Shown here piece by piece: positions 1-10,161 of a stretch of 64,000 bases of DNA. The stretch covers positions 248,001-312,000 of the forward strand of contig NC_088304.1 of the NCBI RefSeq assembly GCF_032854445.1. Reading direction: 5' to 3'. How positions within the stretch are numbered: the first letter of the stretch is position 1; every line of letters begins with the position of its first letter. Under the pieces are notes generated by a model. It worked only from the letters and a program-made list of their open reading frames with translations, did no database searches and was not told the DNA's origin. This DNA is from Liolophura sinensis. Taxonomy: Eukaryota; Mollusca; Polyplacophora; Chitonida; Chitonidae. The translations under genes were made by a program, and so were the position numbers.

Positions 1-6
1 AAACAA

Positions 7-64
7 TAAAACACCTTCTTAACTTTCTACAGGCTAACACAATGTAGAAAGGTAAGGCGTTTTA
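7..64. repeat. Inverted pair of the PLE-flanking motif at the left edge
   Basis: Bases 7-31 carry the reverse complement of a motif beginning TGTAGAAAG and ending GGCGTTTTA. Bases 43-64 carry a slightly shortened forward copy. The 11-bp spacer makes this a near-palindrome. The same motif bounds the PLE at 171-195 and 3345-3369 and starts tandem copy 2 at 6275. It may be the edge of a further head-to-head copy lying outside the window. Confidence 0.6.
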
Positions 65-73
65 TTATATTTT

Positions 74-76
<3 letters not shown>

Positions 77-106
<30 letters not shown>
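77..106. repeat. (TA)n microsatellite
   Basis: This is a run of alternating T and A after a T-rich stretch. The counterpart in copy 2 (about 6311-6337) is a few bases shorter. Shorter TA tracts also occur near 16580-16612, 34516-34532 and 44066-44082. Confidence 0.85.
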
Positions 107-113
<7 letters not shown>

Positions 114-170
114 TTGAGGAAATAGAGAAAAATCCCCTGGTGAGTAGAATTTACATAGGATAAAAAATAA

Positions 171-195
171 TAAAACGCCGTCTCAACTTTCTGCA
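171..195 (-). repeat. PLE-flanking inverted motif, distal end, copy 1
   Basis: Reads TAAAACGCCGTCTCAACTTT and on to 195. It is the reverse complement, with a few mismatches, of the motif at 3345-3369. Confidence 0.75.
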
Positions 196-637
196 TTCTG
201 TTATATTCCAACTGCACTTTCAAACTTCATGTTATTTTTAAGCAATATGTATATGATTGTCCACAGAGGTCTTTATATAGGGGTTACCAGTAAATAAGGA
301 ACATGTTACGTACATGTCAAAACAGGCAGTGGTTTAGTTACATGGCATAATACATGGATAAGCTGTTGCTGAGAACAAGGTCGTACATGTATAACGCTTT
401 TAAGAGGCGAACAATAGATTAATCAGTACCTGAGAGTGTCTGCCCGCAGGGCGACTAGTGACGTTGCGTCTTTATTAGCATTGAACGGATGACAATGCGG
501 ATAATCTGTGACATAATATTTGTACATATACAATGAGTAATATATACAATGAGTATTAAAAATGATATTGTTTGACAAAATTAATCAGCATAAATTATAC
601 AAGCACGTGGTACATCATATTATGAGATACGATATTA

Positions 638-3324
638 GGGCCGATGACGATCACTAAGACATGGGTTGTCTTCATTTATGAAGAAAGATTCTTTTGCATC
701 TAAGGTGGCTCGATTTACATCTAATACTTTATAAAATGGAAAGACTTTAAACGAGGGAGTCAATGACAATTTGCATGGGCGTATGTGCTTACTGACTGGA
801 AGATGACAATATTCTTTGTTGTTGGTATGTTGGCGGTGCAGCGTCAATATGGAGCGGAGATCTGAAGTCTGGCCAATATATTGTTTGCCATATCCCATGC
901 AAACAAGCACATATACAATATTTTTACAGTGCAGCACGTCGAATTTTACATTAAATTCAGAATCTTCTCTCTCAAATTGAAAGTTTGATGCTTATAACAT
1001 TTGTATGCATGCTCCACATCTAGGTGTATTGCATTTAGAAACCGTTGGAGTCAAGGATTTTTCTGAAAAGTCAGCGCGAGTTAACATTTTTTTTTAGGCT
1101 AAAGAGCTTGTCGTTTGATATTAATGACCTTAGATTGGGCTAGAATATCTTTCATCCCGTCACTGTTTTTTTAGAACTGGTAAGATATTCACAGTGATTG
1201 GGAAGATGTTGTTATTATTTGGATTATGTGTTCAAACAAATGGAATTACCTTCTCGTCAGCTTTTTTTCTGTGAGGGTTCCCTCAGATCAGTCAATGAAC
1301 AACTCTGAGCGGTCGTAATTCCCTTGTCAATCAATCCTTCCGGATAACCCTTGTTGCGTGTGGATGATTTAAGTTCTATTAATCTCTCATTTTATTTCGA
1401 TTTTACGTTTACTATTGTACAGATTCTTCTGGCAAGGGAATATTTTCCCGAGTATGACGCGCGTGATTCGAACCAAAATGAAGATAGCGTTGTGTGTCCG
1501 TGGGTTTTCAATAAATATCAGCTGACTTAGAAGTCCCCTCCTTTAAGACAAGTATGTGTAAAAAGGGTATTGGCTTAGAATATTTGAGGATGAAGGTTAT
1601 TGAGGCTATCAAAGAAAAGATCAATCGGCTCGAATTCCTTTGGCCAGAAAATAAAACAATCATTCAGGTATTTTTTCCTCTGCCTTTTAAATTCTGTTGC
1701 AAAACCATGTCCAATCATGGTTTCTATTTTTTTTTGTAAAGAGATATTTCTAAATAGCTCATTAATAACGCATAAACCGGGGCCATCTAGGTTTTTGTTT
1801 AAGATAAATTTTATACAGTCTGTTAAAAATTAATTTTTGAAACGTTTATCCAGTGATTCGGGATGTTGATTTAACCAATATTTTATTGCTTCTATTCCTA
1901 GCTCGTGCGGAGTGTTGCTATATAAACTGCTCACATCAAAAGTGGCCATTTTGACAACATGGTCTACATCCTGTGGTAACTTACTTAGAAAGTCGATATC
2001 ATCTCTGACGTTACTTTTTACATGAGCAATAAATGCCCTAAGTAAAATCTCGACTATATGGCTAAGGGCTAAGCCTTTGTGTAGGACCAACACCTATAAT
2101 TGGTCTAAATTTCAAATCGGAAGGACAGTACAGTGTAATGAACTCTGATTTTTGGTCTTCAATAGCCATGGTAATCTGTTTTGATTTATGGACTTCAGGT
2201 AGACCATAGAAATTGCTGATTTTAGATTCAAATTTGGTTAGATACTCGCGTTCGTTTTTAGTAAGGTCTCCTTCATGTTTACGTATCAATGTCTGAAGTT
2301 CAGTGATTATTTCACTATCTGGGTTGCTATCTACTTCCATGTAAGTGTCTCTGTCCTCAAGCATTTCAATAAGTTTTGTTTTATAAAATGACTTATTCGT
2401 AACAACGACAGCTTTACCTTTGTCTGCTTCTTTTATAATAATATTAGGATTTGACGCAAGATTATCCAGAGCTGATTTCTGCGCAGATGATAAATTTGAC
2501 CTGGCTTTTGATGTAGATTTGAGGGGAATCTTTTTGCAAGTTATCTAAAAATGTTTTCAGGTTATCGTCATCACTGGTGCGTGGCCTGAAAATGGATGGG
2601 TATTTAGCAAGAGAATCGACACTCACGTTATCGTTAATGTGGCCATGCATCAATTCCACTCATTCTTAATCGTCTGCTAAACTCACGTATATCTTTCTGT
2701 AGATCTTCAGCGTTAGCTGGTGGCGTTGGAGTGAAGTCAGGTCCTAATTTGAATACACCAATGTCATCTTGGGTCAAAATCACAGAAGAAAGGTTAATTA
2801 CCTTCGGGACCACCGGTTTTTTTGTGGTTTCTTCCGCTGGCCCCGGCGATTTCCTAAAAAAGAGCCCGTATTAGTCCTTGAACGGTTTTGACGGTTTCTA
2901 AATTGGCCGATAAACACAGTTCCTGTGGGGTAATTATTGTGTTTAATACCAGGCAGGGTCCTGTTGTTTAGCCTAACCGGTTTTGCCAGATATGTTTGTG
3001 TCATTTTGGGCATGTTTCTTGTGTTCCGTGGTATCCGGCTCTGTTTACGTCCACCATCTTCATCAGTTCGTCCTATTGGTTAGTGAACGGTAACTCTCAG
3101 CATGCTCCGCTCTTCCGTGTTGACATGCCCGTTGTTGCAGATATCACGAGTGAAGCCAGTATTCGTGGTGGGTTAGAACTGCCTAATGGTCTGTTGTGGG
3201 AAGTCCTATTCTGCCGTGTTTGCCTGACCGTCATATTTGAGAGAAGTTCCTTTGGTTGGGTTTCCTCTTGTGTCTCCGAATTGGCAGTTAGTGATTTTAG
3301 CCAATCATCTTGTTGGTCCACCAT
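638..3324 (-). pseudogene. PLE reverse transcriptase / GIY-YIG endonuclease, broken (copy 1)
   Basis: PLE proteins copy their RNA by target-primed reverse transcription, using a GIY-YIG nuclease to nick the target. Reading the minus strand: 3324-2800 gives a low-complexity Q/N/R-rich N-terminus; about 2790-2640 gives an FTPTPPANAEDL-type segment followed by a FSRRLR segment; about 2450-2350 gives a KEADKGKAVVV-like RT0 block; 2364-2062 has FYGLPEVHKS and LKFRPIIG; 2093-1830 has the motif A stretch FDVSSLYSNTP. The motif C box around 1660 reads YLND instead of YxDD. Near 1010 lies CNTPRCGAC, the cysteine linker. Bases 937-638 encode the endonuclease with NIVYVLVC and KQYIGQT plus a downstream KESFF. 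Frameshifts and stops interrupt the frame, including a T-run shift at 1727-1735 that is absent from copy 2. Confidence 0.82.
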
Positions 3325-3344
3325 TCACGGGAATATAAACAAAA

Positions 3345-3369
3345 TGTAGAAAGTTGAGAAGGCGTTTTA
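3345..3369 (+). repeat. PLE-flanking inverted motif, proximal end, copy 1
   Basis: A 25-bp motif starting TGTAGAAAGTTGAGAAGG, inverted relative to 171-195. A T-rich stretch and repeat X follow directly. Confidence 0.75.
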
Positions 3370-3392
3370 TTTTTTTTTCCTATATAAAAATT

Positions 3393-3927
3393 TCACCCCA
3401 TATGTTCCCCACCCACCACGGAATGCCAACAAGGGCGATGCCTGAACCTGGAGATACCCGGCAGGAAAGACACGAAGGACTCCACATGATGTATACTCGA
3501 TTAGATGGTCTTAATGAGCAAACCCATTTTCCCACCAAGAGCTCCTCAGTTTCCCACCCAATGAATCAGGTCACACATCAGAGACGTTCTAAAAGATTGA
3601 CCCATGAGCCACCGCATCAAAACGTAGTCCCACAAACGAAAGGAGAGAAGTTATTCTTTAAGTAGTGAAGTTATGGAGAAGTTTTGGCACCACGCTGAAG
3701 TAAGACGTGACCAAGCCCACCCGACTTACCGTCTCTCTCCAAGTAAGGGCCAAAGTGGCGTGCTGTGCGTGAGGATCTCGCAAGACCAACACGCCGTCAA
3801 CCACCAGGATCCCGTCCTCCTAGTTCACAGGTCGTACAGGGGGGACCACGGCAAACAGGTCCCCCCCCCCCGTTTTACCTCTCACACAACCGAGAAGATG
3901 TGAGCATATTATATTCATCGGGCCTAT
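3393..3927. repeat. Repeat X, copy 1 (about 0.5 kb, unclassified)
   Basis: This stretch is clearly similar to 9625-10161 (the tandem copy) and, more diverged, to 44085-44617. It begins near a CCCCATATGTTCCCC string and ends with an AGAAGATGTGA string followed by TATTATATTCA. It has no recognisable coding potential. Here it abuts the ORF1 remnant of LINE-A in the same direction. At 44 kb it lies next to the 5' end of a LINE-A copy that runs the opposite way. It is therefore more likely an independent repeat than LINE 5' sequence. It includes an 11-base C run. Confidence 0.6.
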
Positions 3928-4725
3928 TATATTCACTTAAACTTAATACATACCTGATGACCTTTAACAGTACCTCCCTTCCGTCACATATCTACGTTGG
4001 CCCGTATAGGGTTAATGTGGATTTATATATCGCTGATCCTACACGTTGTTTTAATTACCAAAGACAATGTAAGAATAAACTGATTTGTTTCAGATGCGGA
4101 GTGAAGGGCAGAATGGATTCGACTGCAGGAACACAGTTACGTGTTGTAACTGCAGTGGAAATCACATGGCCTCCTCAAGGGACTGTCCGCTTTTCATTAA
4201 TGAAAAAACCAATTATCAGCTTGAAAATTAAAAACAATATATCCTATCAGGACGCCCAGAAATTAGCCTGACTTTCTAATACTTCTCTACAGGCTTCGTT
4301 TGCCAATGTGGTCCAGCGAGTAGCAACTGTTGCTACTCAAACCTGTTCGACTTGGCCCATTGGAAACGACAAGCCTAGTTATGTTTTGTGCAACTTTCGC
4401 CTCAACGTTCGTTTAATTCTTCCTCAACTCGGACTACTTCAAAAGAACAAATCAAAACAGTAAATAGTACAGAACACCCTGGTAAACGAGCTGGGACCAA
4501 TTGCCCTAAAAATAATGACAAAAACAAGTCCAAAAACAAATCTGAAAATAATAATAAAATGATAATAAAAGTAGTGGCCCCACAGAACGTCCCTTTAAGG
4601 CCACTAGGGATCCTATCCAAACTTTCAATCGTTGAAAAGTTTGGATCGTTGGAAGACTTTGGTCCTTCAACATCAGATGCGGATGTGATGGATACATCAC
4701 CCGCACCAGGAAGATCTTCCAGTTG
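3927..4725 (+). pseudogene. LINE-A ORF1 (Gag-like nucleic-acid-binding protein), broken, copy 1
   Basis: ORF1 proteins bind the element's RNA. The segment starts at a KLNTYLMTFN-like sequence, followed by IYVGP and DPTRCF. The zinc-knuckle region reads CFNYQRQCKNKLICFRCG. Compared with the better copy near 43.5 kb (CFTCQKFDHGKGQC, a proper CX2CX4HX4C) it has lost residues of the first knuckle. A second stretch at 4388-4726 is K/N-rich and ends in a D/S/P-rich tail with SDADVMDTSP, as in the minus-strand copy around 42.85 kb. A stop near 4271 separates the two. Confidence 0.62.
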
Positions 4726-4796
4726 ATCTCCACGGAAGGGTCGTTCTCGGTCCAAACATAAAGAAAAATCTCCTATACGTCTTCTTACATAATGTC

Positions 4797-5833
4797 TTCT
4801 TTAGACAAAATTATACCGTGAAATTGTCGAGGTATTAAGGTTAATTTTGTTGAAATAACACAGCTAGTTCAATTTCTAAATCCTATTGCCCTTTGTCTTC
4901 AGGAAACTCATCTGAAGGCGTCTGACAAAGTTAATATAACTCTTAAAAATGACTCATTATATAGTACTTATTCAAATGAAGAAGAGCGAGCTGCAGGCGG
5001 CTCCTTGATCTTCATAAATAACAAACCCTGCTGTTCTGGATACAGAGCTTCAGGCTGTGGCCACCCGTGTTTCGTTGTCTGAAACAATCACATTATGTTC
5101 CTCCTAATGGAGGATTTTAATTCCCATAACCCCCTATGGGGCAGTAATAACATAAATAATAAGGGCAAGATAGTAGAATACTTCTTATCTAAGGAAGAAC
5201 TGTGTTATTTCAACGGTGTTTCTAATACCTATTTACATCCGGGTAATGACACTTATTCTGCTGTCCATCTCACTTTCACAGATCCATCACTTCTCCTTGA
5301 TCTTTCTTGGAAGGTGCATGACGATCTTTGTGGTAGGGACCATTTTTCTATATTCCTAGAGCATATCACTTCTGATTCTTTAGAGCGTGTAGCTAGGTGG
5401 AAATTGGATCGCATTTGAGATGTTTTGTAAGGCTCTTATCACATTAGAAGCTCTCAATGCAGCAGATGATCCTATATTAAAATTTAATGAGCTTGTTTTA
5501 CAAGCGGCTGACAGAACTATCCCTAAAACCTTGACAAATCCAAAATCCAAAAGTAAACCCTGGTACGACAATGACTGTCGTAAAGCCATAAAGAACCGGA
5601 AAACGGCTGAGCGCAGATTTAATCATTGTCCTACTGATAATAATTTAAACCAGGTTCGTAATTTTAGAGCTAAAGCGCGTCGATTAATCAAGTCCAAGAG
5701 ACGATCTTGTTGGCGGAACTTTGTTTCGGGCATTACGTCTATAACACCCATGCGTAAGGTCTGGAACATGGTTCAGAAACTTAAGGGCAAAAATAATAAA
5801 GCCAAAGTCAAGCATTTAAAAGATGGAGATAAT
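4797..5833 (+). pseudogene. LINE-A ORF2 5' part: APE endonuclease and linker, broken, copy 1
   Basis: The apurinic-endonuclease-like domain nicks target DNA to prime reverse transcription. About 4800-5035 reads KIIP-stop-NCRGI, then CLQETHLK; the stop sits where family members have W. After a frame break, 5095-5418 has LLMEDFNSHNPLWG (usual GDFNAHNPLWG, with G changed to E), SAVHLT (usual SAIDLT) and GRDHFS (usual GSDHFP). A second frame change with a small deletion leads into 5420-5833, the linker with KPWYDNDCRKAIKNRKTAE and RAKARRLIKSKRR, just before the RT. Tc1-A truncates it here. Confidence 0.72.
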
Positions 5834-5834
5834 A

Positions 5835-6274
5835 AACTCTGTCAAAAAAGAAACGCAACCCCTGTCCTCGGACATCAAAAATTCGTTCGAATAAAGTTGA
5901 TTCCAAACTAAATTTTAGCCAAATGTAATGAAATTATACACGTTTTAATGAAGATTACCATCCAAACAACTGCCTTTTCTCTCCTAAGTGTATTTTATTT
6001 CTTATGACGTCACAACGCATGGACTGACCCTGTTGACGTCGCACACAGAACCATTCACATGCAAATCATGTCAATGGCAGTTATAGTGTGGGGGTGTATA
6101 AAAGCCCATGTGCTTTCGTATTTTATTCATTCATTTGTCGACGAAAGGCAGACCAGTTGTTGGACCTGTACTACGCCCCCTACATCGACGCCTACGACTC
6201 AGGTGGTGCAACAACGTAAGGATATGGACTTTACAAACTGAACGCGCATCTGGTTTTCTGATGAATCCCGTTTT
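5835..6274 (+). mobile_element. Tc1-A, 5' fragment (truncated by tandem copy 2)
   Basis: This is the left part of the Tc1/mariner element described at 12069-13252. It has the left terminal repeat from 5835 (AACTCTGTCAAAAAAG), the same TATA box near 6099 and the start of the transposase similarity. The sequence stops inside the codons for the WFSDES block, where the next tandem unit begins (CCCGTTTT joined to TGTAGAAAA at 6274/6275). It has no right terminal repeat, so it cannot move by itself. Confidence 0.82.
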
Positions 6275-6311
6275 TGTAGAAAAGGTAAGGCGTTTTATTA
6301 TATTTTTTTCA

Positions 6312-6344
<33 letters not shown>

Positions 6345-6868
6345 TTGAGGAAATAGAGAAAAATCCCCTGGTGAGTAGAATTTACATAGGATAAAAAATA
6401 ATAAAACGCCGTCTCAACTTTCTGCATTCTGTTATATTCCAACTGCACTTTCAAACTTCATGTTATTTTTAAGCAATATGTATATGATTGTCCACAGAGG
6501 TCTTTATATAGGGGTTACCAGTAAATAAGGAACATGTTACGTACATGTCAAAACAGGCAGTGGTTTAGTTACATGGCATAATACATGGATAAGCTGTTGC
6601 TGAGAACAAGGTCGTACATGTATAACGCTTTTAAGAGGCGAACAATAGATTAATCAGTACCTGAGAGTGTCTGCCCGCAGGGCGACTAGTGACGTTGCGT
6701 CTTTATTAGCATTGAACGGATGACAATGCGGATAATCTGTGACATAATATTTGTACATATACAATGAGTAATATATACAATGAGTATTAAAAATGATATT
6801 GTTTGACAAAATTAATCAGCATAAATTATACAAGCACGTGGTACATCATATTATGAGATACGATATTA

Positions 6869-9556
6869 GGGCCGATGACGATCACTAAGACATGGGTTGT
6901 CTTCATTTATGAAGAAAGATTCTTTTGCATCTAAGGTGGCTCGATTTACATCTAATACTTTATAAAATGGAAAGACTTTAAACGAGGGAGTCAATGACAA
7001 TTTGCATGGGCGTATGTGCTTACTGACTGGAAGATGACAATATTCTTTGTTGTTGGTATGTTGGCGGTGCAGCGTCAATATGGAGCGGAGATCTGAAGTC
7101 TGGCCAATATATTGTTTGCCATATCCCATGCAAACAAGCACATATACAATATTTTTACAGTGCAGCACGTCGAATTTTACATTAAATTCAGAATCTTCTC
7201 TCTCAAATTGAAAGTTTGATGCTTATAACATTTGTATGCATGCTCCACATCTAGGTGTATTGCATTTAGAAACCGTTGGAGTCAAGGATTTTTCTGAAAA
7301 GTCAGCGCGAGTTAACATTTTTTTTTAGGCTAAAGAGCTTGTCGTTTGATATTAATGACCTTAGATTGGGCTAGAATATCTTTCATCCCGTCACTGTTTT
7401 TTTAGAACTGGTAAGATATTCACAGTGATTGGGAAGATGTTGTTATTATTTGGATTATGTGTTCAAACAAATGGAATTACCTTCTCGTCAGCTTTTTTTC
7501 TGTGAGGGTTCCCTCAGATCAGTCAATGAACAACTCTGAGCGGTCGTAATTCCCTTGTCAATCAATCCTTCCGGATAACCCTTGTTGCGTGTGGATGATT
7601 TAAGTTCTATTAATCTCTCATTTTATTTCGATTTTACGTTTACTATTGTACAGATTCTTCTGGCAAGGGAATATTTTCCCGAGTATGACGCGCGTGATTC
7701 GAACCAAAATGAAGATAGCGTTGTGTGTCCGTGGGTTTTCAATAAATATCAGCTGACTTAGAAGTCCCCTCCTTTAAGACAAGTATGTGTAAAAAGGGTA
7801 TTGGCTTAGAATATTTGAGGATGAAGGTTATTGAGGCTATCAAAGAAAAGATCAATCGGCTCGAATTCCTTTGGCCAGAAAATAAAACAATCATTCAGGT
7901 ATTTTTTCCTCTGCCTTTTAAATTCTGTTGCAAAACCATGTCCAATCATGGTTTCTATTTTTTTTTTGTAAAGAGATATTTCTAAATAGCTCATTAATAA
8001 CGCATAAACCGGGGCCATCTAGGTTTTTGTTTAAGATAAATTTTATACAGTCTGTTAAAAATTAATTTTTGAAACGTTTATCCAGTGATTCGGGATGTTG
8101 ATTTAACCAATATTTTATTGCTTCTATTCCTAGCTCGTGCGGAGTGTTGCTATATAAACTGCTCACATCAAAAGTGGCCATTTTGACAACATGGTCTACA
8201 TCCTGTGGTAACTTACTTAGAAAGTCGATATCATCTCTGACGTTACTTTTTACATGAGCAATAAATGCCCTAAGTAAAATCTCGACTATATGGCTAAGGG
8301 CTAAGCCTTTGTGTAGGACCAACACCTATAATTGGTCTAAATTTCAAATCGGAAGGACAGTACAGTGTAATGAACTCTGATTTTTGGTCTTCAATAGCCA
8401 TGGTAATCTGTTTTGATTTATGGACTTCAGGTAGACCATAGAAATTGCTGATTTTAGATTCAAATTTGGTTAGATACTCGCGTTCGTTTTTAGTAAGGTC
8501 TCCTTCATGTTTACGTATCAATGTCTGAAGTTCAGTGATTATTTCACTATCTGGGTTGCTATCTACTTCCATGTAAGTGTCTCTGTCCTCAAGCATTTCA
8601 ATAAGTTTTGTTTTATAAAATGACTTATTCGTAACAACGACAGCTTTACCTTTGTCTGCTTCTTTTATAATAATATTAGGATTTGACGCAAGATTATCCA
8701 GAGCTGATTTCTGCGCAGATGATAAATTTGACCTGGCTTTTGATGTAGATTTGAGGGGAATCTTTTTGCAAGTTATCTAAAAATGTTTTCAGGTTATCGT
8801 CATCACTGGTGCGTGGCCTGAAAATGGATGGGTATTTAGCAAGAGAATCGACACTCACGTTATCGTTAATGTGGCCATGCATCAATTCCACTCATTCTTA
8901 ATCGTCTGCTAAACTCACGTATATCTTTCTGTAGATCTTCAGCGTTAGCTGGTGGCGTTGGAGTGAAGTCAGGTCCTAATTTGAATACACCAATGTCATC
9001 TTGGGTCAAAATCACAGAAGAAAGGTTAATTACCTTCGGGACCACCGGTTTTTTTGTGGTTTCTTCCGCTGGCCCCGGCGATTTCCTAAAAAAGAGCCCG
9101 TATTAGTCCTTGAACGGTTTTGACGGTTTCTAAATTGGCCGATAAACACAGTTCCTGTGGGGTAATTATTGTGTTTAATACCAGGCAGGGTCCTGTTGTT
9201 TAGCCTAACCGGTTTTGCCAGATATGTTTGTGTCATTTTGGGCATGTTTCTTGTGTTCCGTGGTATCCGGCTCTGTTTACGTCCACCATCTTCATCAGTT
9301 CGTCCTATTGGTTAGTGAACGGTAACTCTCAGCATGCTCCGCTCTTCCGTGTTGACATGCCCGTTGTTGCAGATATCACGAGTGAAGCCAGTATTCGTGG
9401 TGGGTTAGAACTGCCTAATGGTCTGTTGTGGGAAGTCCTATTCTGCCGTGTTTGCCTGACCGTCATATTTGAGAGAAGTTCCTTTGGTTGGGTTTCCTCT
9501 TGTGTCTCCGAATTGGCAGTTAGTGATTTTAGCCAATCATCTTGTTGGTCCACCAT
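6869..9556 (-). pseudogene. PLE reverse transcriptase / GIY-YIG endonuclease, broken (copy 2)
   Basis: Same domain order as copy 1. In this copy 8018-7806 reads through MAPVYALLMSYLEISLY to YLNDCFIFWP and NNLHPQIF, which is the RT fingers/palm region with motif C. The codon at 7893-7895 is AAT (N) where active PLE RTs have D, so the second metal-binding residue pair is altered even where the frame is open. Elsewhere there are stops (for example in FV-stop-THNPNN, where T is expected) and frameshifts. The endonuclease segment, 7168-6869, is open over 100 codons and matches copy 1. Confidence 0.82.
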
Positions 9557-9576
9557 TCACGGGAATATAAACAAAA

Positions 9577-9601
9577 TGTAGAAAGTTGAGAAGGCGTTTT
9601 A
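9577..9601 (+). repeat. PLE-flanking inverted motif, proximal end, copy 2
   Basis: Identical to 3345-3369. The partner lies at 6402-6426. Confidence 0.75.
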
Positions 9602-9624
9602 TTTTTTTTTCCTATATAAAAATT

Positions 9625-10161
9625 TCACCCCATATGTTCCCCACCCACCACGGAATGCCAACAAGGGCGATGCCTGAACCTGGAGATACCCGGCAGGAAA
9701 GACACGAAGGACTCCACATGATGTATACTCGATTAGATGGTCTTAATGAGCAAACCCATTTTCCCACCAAGAGCTCCTCAGTTTCCCACCCAATGAATCA
9801 GGTCACACATCAGAGACGTTCTAAAAGATTGACCCATGAGCCACCGCATCAAAACGTAGTCCCACAAACGAAAGGAGAGAAGTTATTCTTTAAGTAGTGA
9901 AGTTATGGAGAAGTTTTGGCACCACGCTGAAGTAAGACGTGACCAAGCCCACCCGACTTACCGTCTCTCTCCAAGTAAGGGCCAAAGTGGCGTGCTGTGC
10001 GTGAGGATCTCGCAAGACCAACACGCCGTCAACCACCAGGATCCCGTCCTCCTAGTTTACAGGTCGTACAGGGGGGACCACGGCAAACAGGTCCCCCCCC
10101 CCCCCGTTTTACCTCTCACACAACCGAGAAGATGTGAGCATATTATATTCATCGGGCCTAT
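9625..10161. repeat. Repeat X, copy 2
   Basis: Tandem counterpart of 3393-3927. The C run is 13 bases here, which shifts the frames of any reading across it. Confidence 0.6.

Larger units (their letters stand above)
171..3369 (-). mobile_element. Penelope-like element (PLE), decayed, copy 1
   Basis: This retroelement relic on the minus strand has the order N-terminal region, reverse transcriptase, CX-rich linker and GIY-YIG endonuclease that defines endonuclease-bearing PLEs. It is bounded by 25-bp inverted motifs at 171-195 and 3345-3369 with three or so mismatches. Coding similarity runs from about 3324 down to 638, and bases 196-637 would be 3' untranslated sequence. The reading frame is broken several times, so no functional protein can be made. 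I searched both ends for hammerhead ribozyme cores, which many PLEs carry, and found none with a proper stem order. Confidence 0.82.
3927..5834 (+). mobile_element. LINE-A, 5' half, copy 1 (interrupted by Tc1-A)
   Basis: A non-LTR retrotransposon fragment with, in order, an ORF1/Gag remnant, an APE-type endonuclease and the endonuclease-RT linker. It ends where Tc1-A is inserted at a TA. LINE-A belongs to the RNase H-bearing group of animal LINEs (I/Nimb/Jockey-like). I cannot fix the clade without a tree. The start is chimeric: repeat X replaces the ORF1 N-terminus seen in the copy at 43.7 kb. Confidence 0.75.
43..6274. repeat. Composite tandem unit, copy 1 (6.23 kb)
   Basis: This block recurs at 6275-12508 in direct orientation. 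The differences I noticed are a 9- versus 10-base T run (1727-1735 versus 7958-7967), an 11- versus 13-base C run (about 3861 versus 10093), a few substitutions (for example near 3826 and 5993) and the length of the (TA)n tract. The unit contains a PLE (minus strand), repeat X, the 5' half of LINE-A and the 5' part of Tc1-A. Its right end lies inside the Tc1-A transposase reading frame, so the duplication was not made by any of the contained elements transposing as a whole. Either a recent segmental duplication or an uncollapsed assembly duplicate would look like this. Confidence 0.93.
6402..9601 (-). mobile_element. Penelope-like element (PLE), decayed, copy 2
   Basis: Same element as 171-3369, flanked by the inverted 25-bp motif at 6402-6426 and 9577-9601. 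It differs mainly by one extra T at 7958-7967, which restores a 70-codon stretch of the RT. Confidence 0.82.

Noticed and set aside
1460-1500. GGTTCGAATCA on the minus strand as a tRNA B box
   Set aside because: It lies inside PLE coding sequence (HFGSNHAR), with no A box or cloverleaf around it.
3040-3090. CTGATGA on the minus strand of the PLE as a hammerhead ribozyme core (PLEs often carry one)
   Set aside because: The stem II / GAAA order does not follow: the GGACGAA string lies on the wrong side of CTGATGA and no stems pair.
2996-3349. 117-codon plus-strand open frame opposite the PLE
   Set aside because: It is antisense to the PLE N-terminal region, which carries the recognisable protein similarity.
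3354-3665. 103-codon plus-strand open frame in repeat X as a gene
   Set aside because: The diverged copy at 44.1 kb has stops and frame changes, and the start lies in the PLE-flanking motif.
6255-6290. CTGATGA followed by GTAGAAA across the tandem junction as a hammerhead
   Set aside because: CTGATGA is the FSDES codon block of the Tc1 transposase, the GAAA comes from the adjoining unit, and no stem II is formed. The 26473 CTGATGA-ACTGA-GAAA string also lacks stem II.
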